A DNA stretch of 64,000 nucleotides from Streptomyces sp. JJ38 (GCF_019303475.1 NZ_JABLSI010000012.1:1-64000), one strand, 5' to 3'; numbered from the stretch's first letter, positions 1-8,101 are shown. Made by a program: numbers and translations. The notes: generated by a model from the letters alone, not told the origin.

Positions 1-464
1 TGCGGCGGGAGGAGCTGCGTCTCGTCCGCGGGGGCTACGCCGGGCCCGGACGGCAGCCCCTGCGCCGCCTGCGCGGGTGGCGCCGGCGGGGGGTAGGTCG
101 GCTGAGCCTGAGGCGGCGGAGCGGCGGGCGCGGGCGGGGCCTGCGGCGGTGCGACGGCGGGAGGCGGCGGCGGTGCGACAGCCGGAGGCTGTGGGGCCGA
201 GGCCCCGAAGGCCGGAGGCTGGGCTGCCGGAGGCTGGGCACCCGGGAACTGCGCGGCCGGAGGCTGCGCGGCCGGAGGCTGCTGCGGGGCGGCCGTCGGC
301 GGCTGGGAGGCGGCGGCCGGCCCCCAGGGCTGGCCCCAGGGCTGGCCACCGGCCGGCGGCGCGGACTGCTGCGCCTCCTCGGGCCGCTGCTCCCACGGCT
401 CTCCGTTCGACGGCAGTACAACACCCTCGCGGGGCTCGTCGCCCTGCCCGCTGTGCGCTGTCAC
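1..464 (-). CDS. Pro/Ala/Gln-rich protein, N-terminal part (cut by window edge)
   Basis: The minus-strand frame opens at a GTG (462-464) and runs off the window at base 1, so only the N-terminal ~154 residues are seen. After a short polar start the chain is low-complexity, with degenerate PPAAQ/PPAAQF units between residues ~55 and 95 and Pro-rich stretches to ~130, then a DETQLLPP-like segment. Such disordered N-termini are common on Streptomyces membrane or signalling proteins, but the folded domain is outside the window, so no function can be given. The frame is preferred because its codon third positions are GC-rich and the opposite-strand frames give only Arg/Pro/Ala-rich translations. 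Confidence 0.6.
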   Translation of the reverse strand, partial: MTAHSGQGDEPREGVVLPSNGEPWEQRPEEAQQSAPPAGGQPWGQPWGPAAASQPPTAAPQQPPAAQPPAAQFPGAQPPAAQPPAFGASAPQPPAVAPPPPPAVAPPQAPPAPAAPPPQAQPTYPPPAPPAQAAQGLPSGPGVAPADETQLLPP

Positions 465-627
465 CGACGGACTCCTCACACCTCATGGACCGTGCACCGA
501 AAGCGCCACCCGGCCGAGGCGGATGGCCTGTTGACCGTCATCCGCGCGCGGGACGGCAGCGGGCTCACGCTACCCGGTGCCCCGCTCGCCCGGCCACGAC
601 GTCCCCCGTTACCACCCGCGGCCCTGA

Positions 628-2055
628 TCAGCCCTCGTCCGGACGGTCGGGGCGGTCCGGGCGGTCCAGCCGCTCGGTGAACGTCCGCACACACGGTTCG
701 GTGGCGAAGGGCTCGATCCGCTCCCGGAAGGCGGACAGGTACTCCTGGCCCCGCCGGGAGCGGATCGTGTCGAGCAGTTCGACGGCCCGGGTGGCGGTGT
801 GGCAGGCCGCCTCGGCGTCCCGCTGCCCGGCCAGAGCGTCGGCGAGGAGCAGGAGGTCGATCGCCCGTCGCCGGGTCCGGCCCTCCGGGTGCAGGGCGAG
901 GGCCTCCTCGGCGTGCCGCCGGGCGGCGTCCGCCTGCCCCAGGTCCCGCTGGCAGTGGGCCAGTTCGTCGGCGAGGTAGGCGGCGTCGAAGTGCGCGACC
1001 CAGGGCGGGTCGTCGCCGCTCCCGGCCCCCGACTCGGCCCGTTCGAACGCGCTGAGCGCCCGGCCGGCCGAGAGCCGGCAGGCCACCCGGTCGCCCTGGA
1101 GCGCGTGGCCGCGGGCCTCGGCGGCGTGGAACAGGGACTCGGCGCGCGGGGTGGCCCGCCCCCGGGCGCCCTCCTGCGCCGCCCGGGCGAGCTGGGCGAC
1201 CTCGCGGGGGCTGCCCAGGGAGGCGGCCAGGTGGCTCATGCCGGCGGCCAGCACGTAGCCCCCGTAGGCGCGGTCGCCCGCGGCCTGCGCCAGCCGCAGG
1301 GCCTGCACGTAGTGCCGCTGGGCCAGTGCCCGCTGCCCGGTGTCGACGGCGGTGTACCCGGCCAGTTCGGCCAGGCGGGCGGCGGCGGCGAACAGCGCGC
1401 GCCCGACCTCGTCCCGGTAGGAGCCGCCGAGCAGCCCGGACACGACGCCGGTGAGATAGTGCACGAGGACGGGCCGGACGTGACCGCTGCCGAACCGGTG
1501 GTCGAGCTCGGTCAGGGCCCGGGTGGTGGCCCGCACCGCCTCCACGTCCGCCATGCCGACCCGCGGCCCGGCGGTGCGCGCGATCACCTCGTCGGGCGGG
1601 CTGATCAGCCAGTCGCGGCTGGGTTCGACGAGCGCCGCCGCGGTGACCGGGCGCCCGGCGAAGGCCTCGCGCCCCGCCGCGTCGCAGCGCCACAGCTCAC
1701 CGGTCTGCTCCACGGCGTCGGCGACGTGCGGTTCGTAGCGCAGGCCGAGGTCGGCGGAGGGGCTGCGGGCGGCGGACATCCCGACGTCGTCCAGACTGAC
1801 GGGGTGTCCCAGCTTCCGGGCCAGCGCCTCCGCGATGAGGGCGGGGGCACGGCCCCGGGGTTGCTGGCCGCGGAGCCAGCGGGCCACCGAGGTCTTGTCG
1901 TAGCGCAGGTCGAGGCCGTGTTCGGCACCGATGTCGTTGACCCGGCGGGCGAGCCCGGCGTTGGAGCAGCCGGCTTCCTCGATGAGCACGGCGAGCCGGT
2001 CGTTGGGGCGGCGCGGGGTCAGGTTGCGTGGGGAGTGCGGTGCGGCGGCTGCCAT
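628..2055 (-). CDS. NsdA/NsdB-like helix-turn-helix regulator with TPR-like C-terminus
   Basis: Protein of 475 aa. Residues ~14-90 carry a DNA-binding segment typical of the Streptomyces NsdA/NsdB type (NDRLAVLIEEAG, YDKTSVARWLRGQQPRG). The remainder is Ala/Leu/Arg-rich helical repeats (HYVQALRLAQAAGD, RRHAEEALALHPEG) resembling TPRs. NsdA-type proteins are pleiotropic repressors of antibiotic production and sporulation; this assignment rests on general resemblance, so it could be another TPR regulator of that class. The ATG at 2055 is chosen over upstream in-frame ATGs because GAGGGGAC lies just upstream and the HTH begins soon after. The C-terminus has a short RPDRPDRPDEG repeat. It is divergent from the primase-like gene at 2230. 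Confidence 0.75.
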   Translation of the reverse strand: MAAAAPHSPRNLTPRRPNDRLAVLIEEAGCSNAGLARRVNDIGAEHGLDLRYDKTSVARWLRGQQPRGRAPALIAEALARKLGHPVSLDDVGMSAARSPSADLGLRYEPHVADAVEQTGELWRCDAAGREAFAGRPVTAAALVEPSRDWLISPPDEVIARTAGPRVGMADVEAVRATTRALTELDHRFGSGHVRPVLVHYLTGVVSGLLGGSYRDEVGRALFAAAARLAELAGYTAVDTGQRALAQRHYVQALRLAQAAGDRAYGGYVLAAGMSHLAASLGSPREVAQLARAAQEGARGRATPRAESLFHAAEARGHALQGDRVACRLSAGRALSAFERAESGAGSGDDPPWVAHFDAAYLADELAHCQRDLGQADAARRHAEEALALHPEGRTRRRAIDLLLLADALAGQRDAEAACHTATRAVELLDTIRSRRGQEYLSAFRERIEPFATEPCVRTFTERLDRPDRPDRPDEG

Positions 2056-2229
2056 GGCGGTCCCCTCGGTCCGACGGCGGGCACCGCTGGTGGCTACCCA
2101 GAACCCGGGCCGGACCCGGCGTTGCGCCCCCGTCCGTGCTTCGGTGCGCCCGCGGTACCGCCGCGTGCTCCGACCGGGCGGGCCGCTGTAACGATGCGCC
2201 GGCCGCAAGCGGACGACGAACCGTAACCG

Positions 2230-2964
2230 TTGCCGGACGGTGAAGTTGTGAACTGCGTGGAAGAGACGATCGCAGTGCCCTCGGCGGGTGAGAAGACCCC
2301 GCAGCCGTCCCGGCAGGTCCCCCGACAGTCGGCGCCGTCGAGCGGCGGCACGCTACTCGACCACGCGGTTCGCTATGCCGGGGAGCGGCACTGGGACGTC
2401 CTGCCGGGCACCTGGCTGGAGATCGTCGACGGGGTGCCGCGCTGCACGTGCGGCACCCCGGGCTGCCCCTCCCCCGGCGCGCACCCCCGGGAGCCGGGCT
2501 GGGCGGCGCACGCCACCGGGAGCGGCACCGCGGCCCGACGGCTGTGGGAGCGCTCGCCGTTCGCCTCGGTACTGCTGCCCACGGGGCGGACGTTCGACGC
2601 GATCGACGTGCCGGAGGTCGCCGGCTGCCTGGCGCTGGCCCGCATGGAGCGGATGGACGTCCCGCTCGGCCCGGTGACGTGCACCCCGCAGGGTCGGATG
2701 GTCTTCTTCGTGCTCCCGGGCGCGGCGGCGAAGGCCCCGGACCTCATCCGGCGGCTCGGCTGGTCGCCCGGCGCGCTCGACCTGACGACGCACTCCGTCG
2801 GCTCCTGGGTGGCCGCCCCGCCCACCCGGATCGGGGTGCGCGGCTCGGTCCAGTGGGTGCGGCGTCCGACGCCCGTCAACCGATGGCTGCCCGACGCCGA
2901 CGAGCTGCTCCCGCAGTTGGCGTACTGCTGCGGCCAGGAGGCCGCCGCGGCCCGCCAGCGCTGA
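2230..2964 (+). CDS. Bifunctional DNA primase/polymerase (Prim-Pol) domain-like protein
   Basis: Up to 244 aa. It has the layout of the stand-alone Streptomyces proteins related to the prim-pol N-terminal domain: an early segment LLDHAVRYAGERHWDVLPG, a CxCGxxGC motif with a following His (C72, C74, C79, H85; possible metal site), then TFDAIDVPE at ~121-129, corresponding to the acidic strand of the AEP fold. Only one clear acidic pair is visible and no helicase domain follows, so polymerase activity is uncertain. The start is ambiguous: TTG 2230, or GTG at 2248 or 2257, the last giving a VEETIA start. It is monocistronic, divergent from the NsdA-like regulator, and ends 88 bp before the convergent hydrolase gene. 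Confidence 0.7.
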   Translation: MPDGEVVNCVEETIAVPSAGEKTPQPSRQVPRQSAPSSGGTLLDHAVRYAGERHWDVLPGTWLEIVDGVPRCTCGTPGCPSPGAHPREPGWAAHATGSGTAARRLWERSPFASVLLPTGRTFDAIDVPEVAGCLALARMERMDVPLGPVTCTPQGRMVFFVLPGAAAKAPDLIRRLGWSPGALDLTTHSVGSWVAAPPTRIGVRGSVQWVRRPTPVNRWLPDADELLPQLAYCCGQEAAAARQR

Positions 2965-3051
2965 GAGGGCCCGCGCCGTCTGCGGCGCCCGCCTGACGGC
3001 ACGTCCGGAGTCCCCGGTGCGGGGGCGCGCCCCCGCCCTCCGGCGGCGGCC

Positions 3052-3975
3052 TCAGGGGAGGGCCGAGGCGAGGAAGGGCTCGACGGCGGCGCGCCAGGCC
3101 TCGGGCTGGTCGTAGTGGACGAGGTGGCCGGCGTCGGTGACCTCGGCGTACTGGCCGTTGGGGAGCACCCGCACCATCTCCTGCGCCTCCGCGCGCCCCA
3201 GTTCGCCGTCGATGCCGCGCACGACGAGGGCCGGGCAGCGCACCTGTGCCAGCTCCTCCCAGTGCGCGTCGTGCACCCACGCCTCACGGGCCAGGAGCAT
3301 CTGGCGGCGGGAGAAGACGGGCCGCCAGCCGTCGGCCCGCTCGGCCATGACCTCGGCGTAGAACTCGCCACGGGAGCGGCTCGGCCGCTCCTGCGTCGGG
3401 TCGCCCTCGCTGAACCACGCGCGGACGTCCGCGAGGGTGGCGAAGGGCAGCGGCCACGAGCGGTACCAGGACTCCCACTCGCGCTGCGACTGCTCGCCGA
3501 GGGCGGACGCCCGCATGTCGCAGATGACGAGCGCGCGGACGAGGTCGGGGCGGCGGGCGGCCAGCTGCCACCCGGTGAGGGCCCCCATCGCGTGCCCGAC
3601 GACGGCGACGGGTCCGAGGCCCAACTGCTCGATGGCGGCGGCCGCGTCGGCCACGTACGCGTCCCGGTCGTACGGGCCGTCGGCGGGCTTCTCGCTGCGG
3701 CCGTGGCCACGCTGGTCGAGCCCGACGGCGCGGTAGCGGCCGGAGAGCCAGCGGGCGGTGGTCGCCCAGTGCGAGGCGCGGCCCATCAGCCCGTGGAGCA
3801 GCAACACCCCTGGCGGCGGTGCGACTCCGGGCGGAACGGCTCCGTCCGACGCGGCTCCGGGCGCCGGGGCCGGGTGCGCGTCCGGGCCGCCGGGCGGGGG
3901 CTTGGGCCCGTCGGCGAACTCCCAGGCCGCGAGTCTGAGCCCGCCCGTACCGGTGACGTCGATGCGTCGCACCAT
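3052..3975 (-). CDS. Alpha/beta-hydrolase fold protein with Ala in place of the nucleophile
   Basis: 307 aa. The fold is clear: oxyanion strand LLLHGLMGRASHW, DQRGHGRSEKP, nucleophile elbow, acid loop VVRGIDGELG and His loop DAGHLVHYDQP. The elbow reads VGHAMGAL, where GxSxG is expected. The GCG codon at 3589-3591 puts Ala at residue 129, so the catalytic Ser is missing while the Asp and His loops remain. It may be a non-hydrolytic member (lyase-, cofactor-free oxygenase- or receptor-like) or inactive. The start ATG 3975 is chosen because the fold begins at once and a GGGGGTCGGG stretch precedes it; the upstream in-frame extension is Arg/Ala-rich and unlike the family. A Pro/Ala/Gly linker lies at ~20-50. 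Confidence 0.8.
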   Translation of the reverse strand: MVRRIDVTGTGGLRLAAWEFADGPKPPPGGPDAHPAPAPGAASDGAVPPGVAPPPGVLLLHGLMGRASHWATTARWLSGRYRAVGLDQRGHGRSEKPADGPYDRDAYVADAAAAIEQLGLGPVAVVGHAMGALTGWQLAARRPDLVRALVICDMRASALGEQSQREWESWYRSWPLPFATLADVRAWFSEGDPTQERPSRSRGEFYAEVMAERADGWRPVFSRRQMLLAREAWVHDAHWEELAQVRCPALVVRGIDGELGRAEAQEMVRVLPNGQYAEVTDAGHLVHYDQPEAWRAAVEPFLASALP

Positions 3976-4366
3976 GTGACCCGACCCCCACATCCGGAAA
4001 CTGGCTGGAAATCCGCTCTGTGTCGTGTGTCGCCTGCCGTGGCACCGCGCCGCGCCGCCGATTGGACCGCCGGCCGCCCCGCGGGCCGCCCCGCGGGCCG
4101 CGGCCCCTGCCCGCCCTCGGCGGCCTGGCGGCCGAGGCGGTGCCGCCCTGGCCCCGCCCGACCGTGACCGGCTGATCTCCGCCGCCGAGGACCGATGGCC
4201 GATCCACCTCCACGGTATCGAACGACCATTCGGACAAGCGGAGTTCCAGTCCAACTTCCCTCAATCGAGTGACGGCCGATCATGGTTGACGTTCTGCCTG
4301 CTGGGGAGAGTCGTACCGGGAGGCGGGCGCCGCACAGAAACGGGAGGTATCGGGCGCCCGCGGAGC

Positions 4367-4397
4367 GCGGCCCGGAACGCTCGGGGATCCGGGCCGC
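4367..4397. terminator. Perfect 10-bp hairpin
   Basis: GCGGCCCGGA (4367-4376) and TCCGGGCCGC (4388-4397) are exact inverted repeats with an 11-nt loop. No T-run follows, which is usual for Streptomyces terminators. The direction is unknown; it may terminate an unannotated plus-strand transcript or form part of a structured RNA. Confidence 0.5.
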
Positions 4398-4422
4398 ACC
4401 ACCCAGGGGGGCACGGGAATGC

Positions 4423-4454
4423 AGGGCCCCGGTCGCACATGCCACCGGGGCCCT
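4423..4454. terminator. Perfect 11-bp hairpin, terminator-like
   Basis: AGGGCCCCGGT (4423-4433) pairs exactly with ACCGGGGCCCT (4444-4454) across a 10-nt loop. It lies 25 bp after the preceding hairpin, so the two form a tandem pair with no coding gene immediately upstream on either strand. Confidence 0.55.
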
Positions 4455-4569
4455 CGCGATGAGCCGATCCCGCACGGCGGCACCCCCTTCGACGCGACAG
4501 CGTCAGCCCAGAGTGTCACGCCCCGCACCCGGTCGGATGCATTCCGGTCAACTCGGGGGCGAGAAAACC

Positions 4570-4590
4570 TTGTCGACGCCGCGTCGACAA
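4570..4590. promoter_or_regulatory. 21-bp palindrome, operator-like
   Basis: TTGTCGACG (4570-4578) and CGTCGACAA (4582-4590) are a perfect inverted repeat with a 3-bp centre, the geometry of a dimeric repressor site. No gene starts immediately beside it: dmdR1 ends at 4787 and the hydrolase starts at 3975. The cognate regulator is unknown. Confidence 0.4.
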
Positions 4591-4786
4591 CCGTGCGGCG
4601 AACCGTCACCGGGAGGCTCGCCGTGACCGGACCCGCTCGGCCGCGACGGCACGCGACCACGACGGTGAGCGTCCGGCCACGGCCTCGGCGGCCTCGGCGG
4701 CTGCGACGGGGCCTCGGCGGCTGCGACGGACCCCGGCGGCCCCGGCGGTCCCGAGCCGCACGTTCGGCGCAACCGGGCGCCAGCCC

Positions 4787-5482
4787 TCAGCGCTTGGCGA
4801 CGAAGACGTGCGCCGCGATATCCTGCTGCAGCTCGGCCGCCTCACCGCCGCTGCCCACGTGGATGCCGCCGCCCGAACCCGGCGTCACCGTCACCACGGA
4901 GCCGGGCTGCACCCCGGCGCGGCGCAGCGTGTACATCAACTGGGCATCCTTCTGGATGGGTTCGCCGATGCGGCGGACGACGACCGTCTTGCCGTCCGGG
5001 CCCGGCGCGAGGTCGGCCAGGCTCACCATCGCGTCGGCCAGGAACGGCTCGCCGTCGCCCGCGTCCCCCAGCTCGTCCAGGCCCGGGATCGGGTTCCCGT
5101 ACGGAGACTCGGTGGGGTGGCGCAGCAGCTCCAGCACCCGCCGCTCCACGGCCTCGCTCATCACGTGCTCCCAGCGGCAGGCCTCGGCGTGCACCTGCTC
5201 CCACTCCAGGCCGATGACGTCCACCAGCAGGCACTCGGCCAGCCGGTGCTTGCGCATGACCCGGGTCGCGAGCCTGCGCCCGTCGGCCGTCAGCTCCAGG
5301 TGGCGGTCCCCCGCGACGGTCAGCAGCCCGTCGCGCTCCATCCGGGCCACGGTCTGGCTGACCGTCGGCCCGCTCTGGTCCAGGCGCTCGGCGATGCGGG
5401 CACGCATGGGCACGACGCCCTCTTCCTCCAGCTCCAGAATGGTGCGGAGATACATCTCGGTGGTGTCGATGAGTCCTGACAT
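4787..5482 (-). CDS. dmdR1: DtxR/IdeR-family iron-dependent repressor DmdR1
   Basis: 231 aa, full length. An N-terminal winged HTH (SGPTVSQTVARMERDGLL) is followed by the dimerisation/metal domain and a C-terminal SH3-like domain (~150-231). Metal ligands sit at the same numbers as in DtxR: primary site M10, C102, E105, H106; ancillary site H79, E83, H98. DmdR1 is the main Fe(II)-dependent repressor of siderophore and iron genes in Streptomyces, and S. coelicolor carries this gene in the same neighbourhood (SCO4394, as I recall). The start is ATG 5482; the long upstream in-frame extension is not family-like. It is divergent from the SIS gene with about 160 bp between starts, and an antiparallel ORF covers nearly its whole length. 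Confidence 0.93.
   Translation of the reverse strand: MSGLIDTTEMYLRTILELEEEGVVPMRARIAERLDQSGPTVSQTVARMERDGLLTVAGDRHLELTADGRRLATRVMRKHRLAECLLVDVIGLEWEQVHAEACRWEHVMSEAVERRVLELLRHPTESPYGNPIPGLDELGDAGDGEPFLADAMVSLADLAPGPDGKTVVVRRIGEPIQKDAQLMYTLRRAGVQPGSVVTVTPGSGGGIHVGSGGEAAELQQDIAAHVFVAKR
4808..5479 (+). other. adm: Antiparallel ORF across dmdR1 (adm-like)
   Basis: A 223-codon plus-strand ORF lies wholly inside dmdR1 on the opposite strand. Its translation is rich in Gln, His, Val, Arg and Leu, as expected for a GC-rich antisense frame. In S. coelicolor an antiparallel gene overlapping dmdR1, named adm, has been reported to make protein and influence siderophore and antibiotic production. The sequence here shows only that a long open antisense frame exists at the same place; many Streptomyces genes have such frames by codon bias, so expression is not shown. 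Confidence 0.35.
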
Positions 5483-5641
5483 CTGGTGTACGTGCCCCTC
5501 GTCAGCTGTGCGGTGGCCCTGCACCCAATTCTGACCCATCCCGAGGACAACCGTCGCACGCCGGGTTGACCCGGGCTTTACCCAGGGCCACCGCGAACGC
5601 CCTCTGGTCCAGACCACTCCTCTTCCTCTAGCGTGAGCGCC

Positions 5642-6397
5642 ATGAGCGCGAGCGATCTTGCACAGCGGTTCCTCGACGGCGCGATCGGCCTGCTGGAGCA
5701 GGTCAGGGAGGGGGAGGCCGAGTCGATCACGGCGGCGGGCACGCTGCTGGCCGACGCCGTGGCCGGGGGCCGCCGGCTCTTCGCGTTCGGCGCCGGCCAC
5801 TCCGCTCTCGTCGCCCAGGACGTGGTCTACCGGGCCGGCGGACTCGCGGTGGTCAACCTGCTGGCCGTGCCCGGGCTCGTCGGCGTCGACGTCCACCCCG
5901 CGCCGCTCGGCAGCGCCCTGGAGCGCGTGGACGGGCTGGCCACCGCCGCCCTGGACGCCTCACCCGCCCGCGCGGGGGACGTCCTCGTCGTCGTCTCGCT
6001 CTCCGGGCGCAACCCGCTGCCCGTCGAGATGGCCCGGCACGCCCGCGCCCTCGGGCTCGGCGTCATCGGGCTGACCTCGACGGCCTACGCCCGCGAGACG
6101 ACCCCCCGGAACGCCTCCGGCACCTTCCTCAAGGACCACTGCGACGTCGTCCTCGACAACCGCGTCCCCGTGGGCGACACGACCCTCACCCACCCCGACG
6201 TCCCGGCGCCCTTCGCCCCCGCCTCGACCGTCGTCTCCTGCGCCCTCATCCAGGCCGCCGTCGCGACCGCCGCGGGCGTCCTGGCCGACCGCGGGCTCAC
6301 CCCGCCGCTCCTGCGCTCCGGCAACGTCGACGGCGGGCACGCCTGGAACGAGCGCGTCATGACCGAGTACGCGGACCGGATCTTCTACCGCCGCTGA
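5642..6397 (+). CDS. SIS-domain sugar-phosphate protein (UPF0309-like)
   Basis: 251 aa from ATG 5642; an in-frame GTG at 5633 is an alternative. A single SIS (sugar isomerase) fold: RRLFAFGAGHSALVAQDVVYR at ~40-60 is the phosphosugar-binding start, and LVVVSLSGRNPLPVEMA at ~115-130 the second Ser-rich loop. SIS proteins of this type bind aminosugar phosphates such as N-acetylglucosamine-6-P or MurNAc-6-P. I recall the S. coelicolor neighbour of dmdR1 (SCO4393) being tied to aminosugar sensitivity (NagS), which would make this its ortholog; that rests on memory and synteny. It is divergent from dmdR1 and convergent with the PAS gene. Confidence 0.8.
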   Translation: MSASDLAQRFLDGAIGLLEQVREGEAESITAAGTLLADAVAGGRRLFAFGAGHSALVAQDVVYRAGGLAVVNLLAVPGLVGVDVHPAPLGSALERVDGLATAALDASPARAGDVLVVVSLSGRNPLPVEMARHARALGLGVIGLTSTAYARETTPRNASGTFLKDHCDVVLDNRVPVGDTTLTHPDVPAPFAPASTVVSCALIQAAVATAAGVLADRGLTPPLLRSGNVDGGHAWNERVMTEYADRIFYRR

Positions 6398-6455
6398 GGG
6401 CCGCCCACACGGGCTCTCGGAGCCGCCCCACCCGGAGCGCGCTCCCGCGGCGGGC

Positions 6456-7862
6456 CTACCGGCCCGTCGCGGGCGGCACCCCGCGACGGCGCTCCCCGCG
6501 CACCGTCTGCGCCAGGTCCACGGCGGCGGCGATCCGCACCGCGACGTCCTGGGCGTACACGGTGTCCGCCCGGTCGAAGTTTCGCCGCACCGGGCCTCGC
6601 AGGAACGTCACGACGCCCAGCGTGCGGCCCCGGCTGCGCAGCGCGGCGCACAACCCGTACGCCGTCCCCTCCGGCCAGGAGCGCGCCGCCGCCCACTCCG
6701 GGGACGTGCTCCCGCCCGCCCCCGCGCGCACCGGTCCGCCGTGCTCGAACGCCTGCAACGCCGGATGGTTCGCCATGTACGGCACCGGCAGCCCGCTCTC
6801 CGGCGCCGGGTGCCAGGCCGAACCCCCCGGCGCGTGCCCGGCCCGCACCAGCCGGGCGCCCGCGGCCAGGTCCAGCAACGCGTGGTCCGCGAACCCGGCG
6901 AGCGCGAAGTCCAGATGGGCGGCGGCGGCCTCCATCGGGTCGTCGCACTCGGCCGCCGCCCGCGCCGCCCGGTGCAGCTGGCTGTCCCGGAACCGCAGCC
7001 GGGCCGCCTGCTGCTCGGTCAGCTTCGCGTCCGTGACGTCGTGGAAGACCCAGGCCACTCCCAGCGGCACCGGCTCCTCGGCCATCGGCGAGGACAGGCG
7101 CAGGAACCCGCTGCGCCAGCACCGCCGCAGCGGCGGGTCCACCGGGCCGTCCCCGCTGGGCCGCAGCGTCACCCACAGGTCGGCCGGGGCGGGCGGCGTG
7201 CCCTCGGCCAGCACGTGCTGCAGCGCGCTCTCCAGCTCCTCCAGGCCGTTGCTGATCACATCGCCCAGCGGGCGCCCCAGCAGCGTCGACCGCCGCACCC
7301 CGAGCGCCCGTGCCGCGTGCCGGTTGACGACGGCGGGGCGCAGGTCCGCGTCGATCAGCACGACACCCCACGAGGCGTCCTCGAACAGCGCCTCGCTGAG
7401 CGCGATCGAACGCTCCAGGTCGATCTGGGCGTGCACCTCGCTGAACGCGCAGTACACGCCGGCCGGCTCCCCGGCCGCGTCCCGCACCACCGAGGACTGC
7501 GTGCGCACCAGCACCCGGCCGCCGTCCTTCGTCACGAGCGCGAACTCGTGCACCTGACGCCCCGGCCCGGTCATCGCCCCCAGCAGCCGGCCCTGCACGT
7601 CCTCGGCGTCCGCCGCGCGCACCGCCCAGCCCGCCAGCCCCCGGCGCCCGACGGCCTCCCGCGGGCTCCAGCCGAGCATGCGCTCCGCCTCGCGGTTCCA
7701 GTGGGTGACGACGCCGTCCGCGTCCAGGGCGAAGAGCGCGGCGTCCATGCCGTCCAGCAGCGCCGCCAGCAGCGACTCGCCGCCGGGACGGGATGCGGCC
7801 TGGGCTTCGCCCTCACCGCCGTCGGCCGTGGCTTCGGAGTGGGTATCGGGTTGAGCGGACAT
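6456..7862 (-). CDS. PAS-PAS-GAF-like sensor protein without output domain
   Basis: 468 aa. PAS 1 at ~30-130 (ALFALDADGVVTHWNREAER, then MLGWSPREAVGR), PAS 2 at ~155-270 (GVVLIDADLRPAVVNRHAAR), then a region ~300-450 that reads like a GAF domain (GTAYGLCAALRSRGRTLGVV). The short C-terminal helix DVAVRIAAAVDLAQTVRGER ends without the PP2C/SpoIIE phosphatase or kinase domain that commonly follows such modules in Streptomyces. It is probably a partner-dependent sensor. ATG 7862 is chosen because GGGGGTG precedes it and the upstream frame is unlike the family. The 5' region contains several palindromes (for example GTGCATGCAC near 7960). Confidence 0.8.
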   Translation of the reverse strand: MSAQPDTHSEATADGGEGEAQAASRPGGESLLAALLDGMDAALFALDADGVVTHWNREAERMLGWSPREAVGRRGLAGWAVRAADAEDVQGRLLGAMTGPGRQVHEFALVTKDGGRVLVRTQSSVVRDAAGEPAGVYCAFSEVHAQIDLERSIALSEALFEDASWGVVLIDADLRPAVVNRHAARALGVRRSTLLGRPLGDVISNGLEELESALQHVLAEGTPPAPADLWVTLRPSGDGPVDPPLRRCWRSGFLRLSSPMAEEPVPLGVAWVFHDVTDAKLTEQQAARLRFRDSQLHRAARAAAECDDPMEAAAAHLDFALAGFADHALLDLAAGARLVRAGHAPGGSAWHPAPESGLPVPYMANHPALQAFEHGGPVRAGAGGSTSPEWAAARSWPEGTAYGLCAALRSRGRTLGVVTFLRGPVRRNFDRADTVYAQDVAVRIAAAVDLAQTVRGERRRGVPPATGR

Positions 7863-8039
7863 CTGCACCCCCGGGCGGCCGGGCTCGTGACCGTGCCGCT
7901 CTCTGCTGCGTCGAAGCGGTGTGTGCGCGTACGCACGCGATCCGTACATTTACGTGCACGGTGCATGCACGCCTATTCAACTCCAGCGTGACGCAACGCA
8001 CAGGAGCTTTGGCGAAATCGTTGCGGCCCCGAAATTTCG

Positions 8040-8069
8040 TTGCCCCGCCCCCGGGGGCGGAGTTAGCGT
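8040..8069 (+). promoter_or_regulatory. Candidate SigA-type promoter with a palindrome in its spacer
   Basis: TTGCCC (8040-8045), 18 bp, then TAGCGT (8064-8069) fits a streptomycete housekeeping promoter. A 16-bp perfect palindrome CCGCCCCCGGGGGCGG (8045-8060) fills most of the spacer, where a repressor would block polymerase. Transcription would start near 8076, just upstream of the small ORF at 8102. Confidence 0.5.
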
Positions 8070-8101
8070 GCGAGCACACGAGAGAGGAGGTGATCCGGAG
8101 C

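Larger units (their letters stand above)
3976..4786. other. Gene-free interval with strong hairpins
   Basis: 811 bp without a convincing CDS; frames through it are Arg/Pro-rich or stop-broken. It contains a GC-rich repeat (GCCTCGGCGGCTGCGACGG twice near 4690-4730), a 21-bp palindrome (4570-4590), two consecutive perfect hairpins (4367-4397 and 4423-4454) and a possible -35 hexamer TTGACG at 4286-4291. The layout would fit a small RNA gene on the plus strand ending at the hairpins. Part of it is also the 5' region of the hydrolase gene and the 3' region of dmdR1. Confidence 0.5.

Noticed and set aside
77..979. Long plus-strand frame opposite the Pro-rich and NsdA-like genes
   Set aside because: Translation is Arg/Pro/Ala-rich with no domain; it is the antisense shadow of the genes at 1-464 and 628-2055.
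799..2226. 475-codon plus-strand frame over the NsdA-like gene
   Set aside because: Composition is Gly/Val/Gln/Arg-rich and mirrors the true minus-strand gene; no family features.
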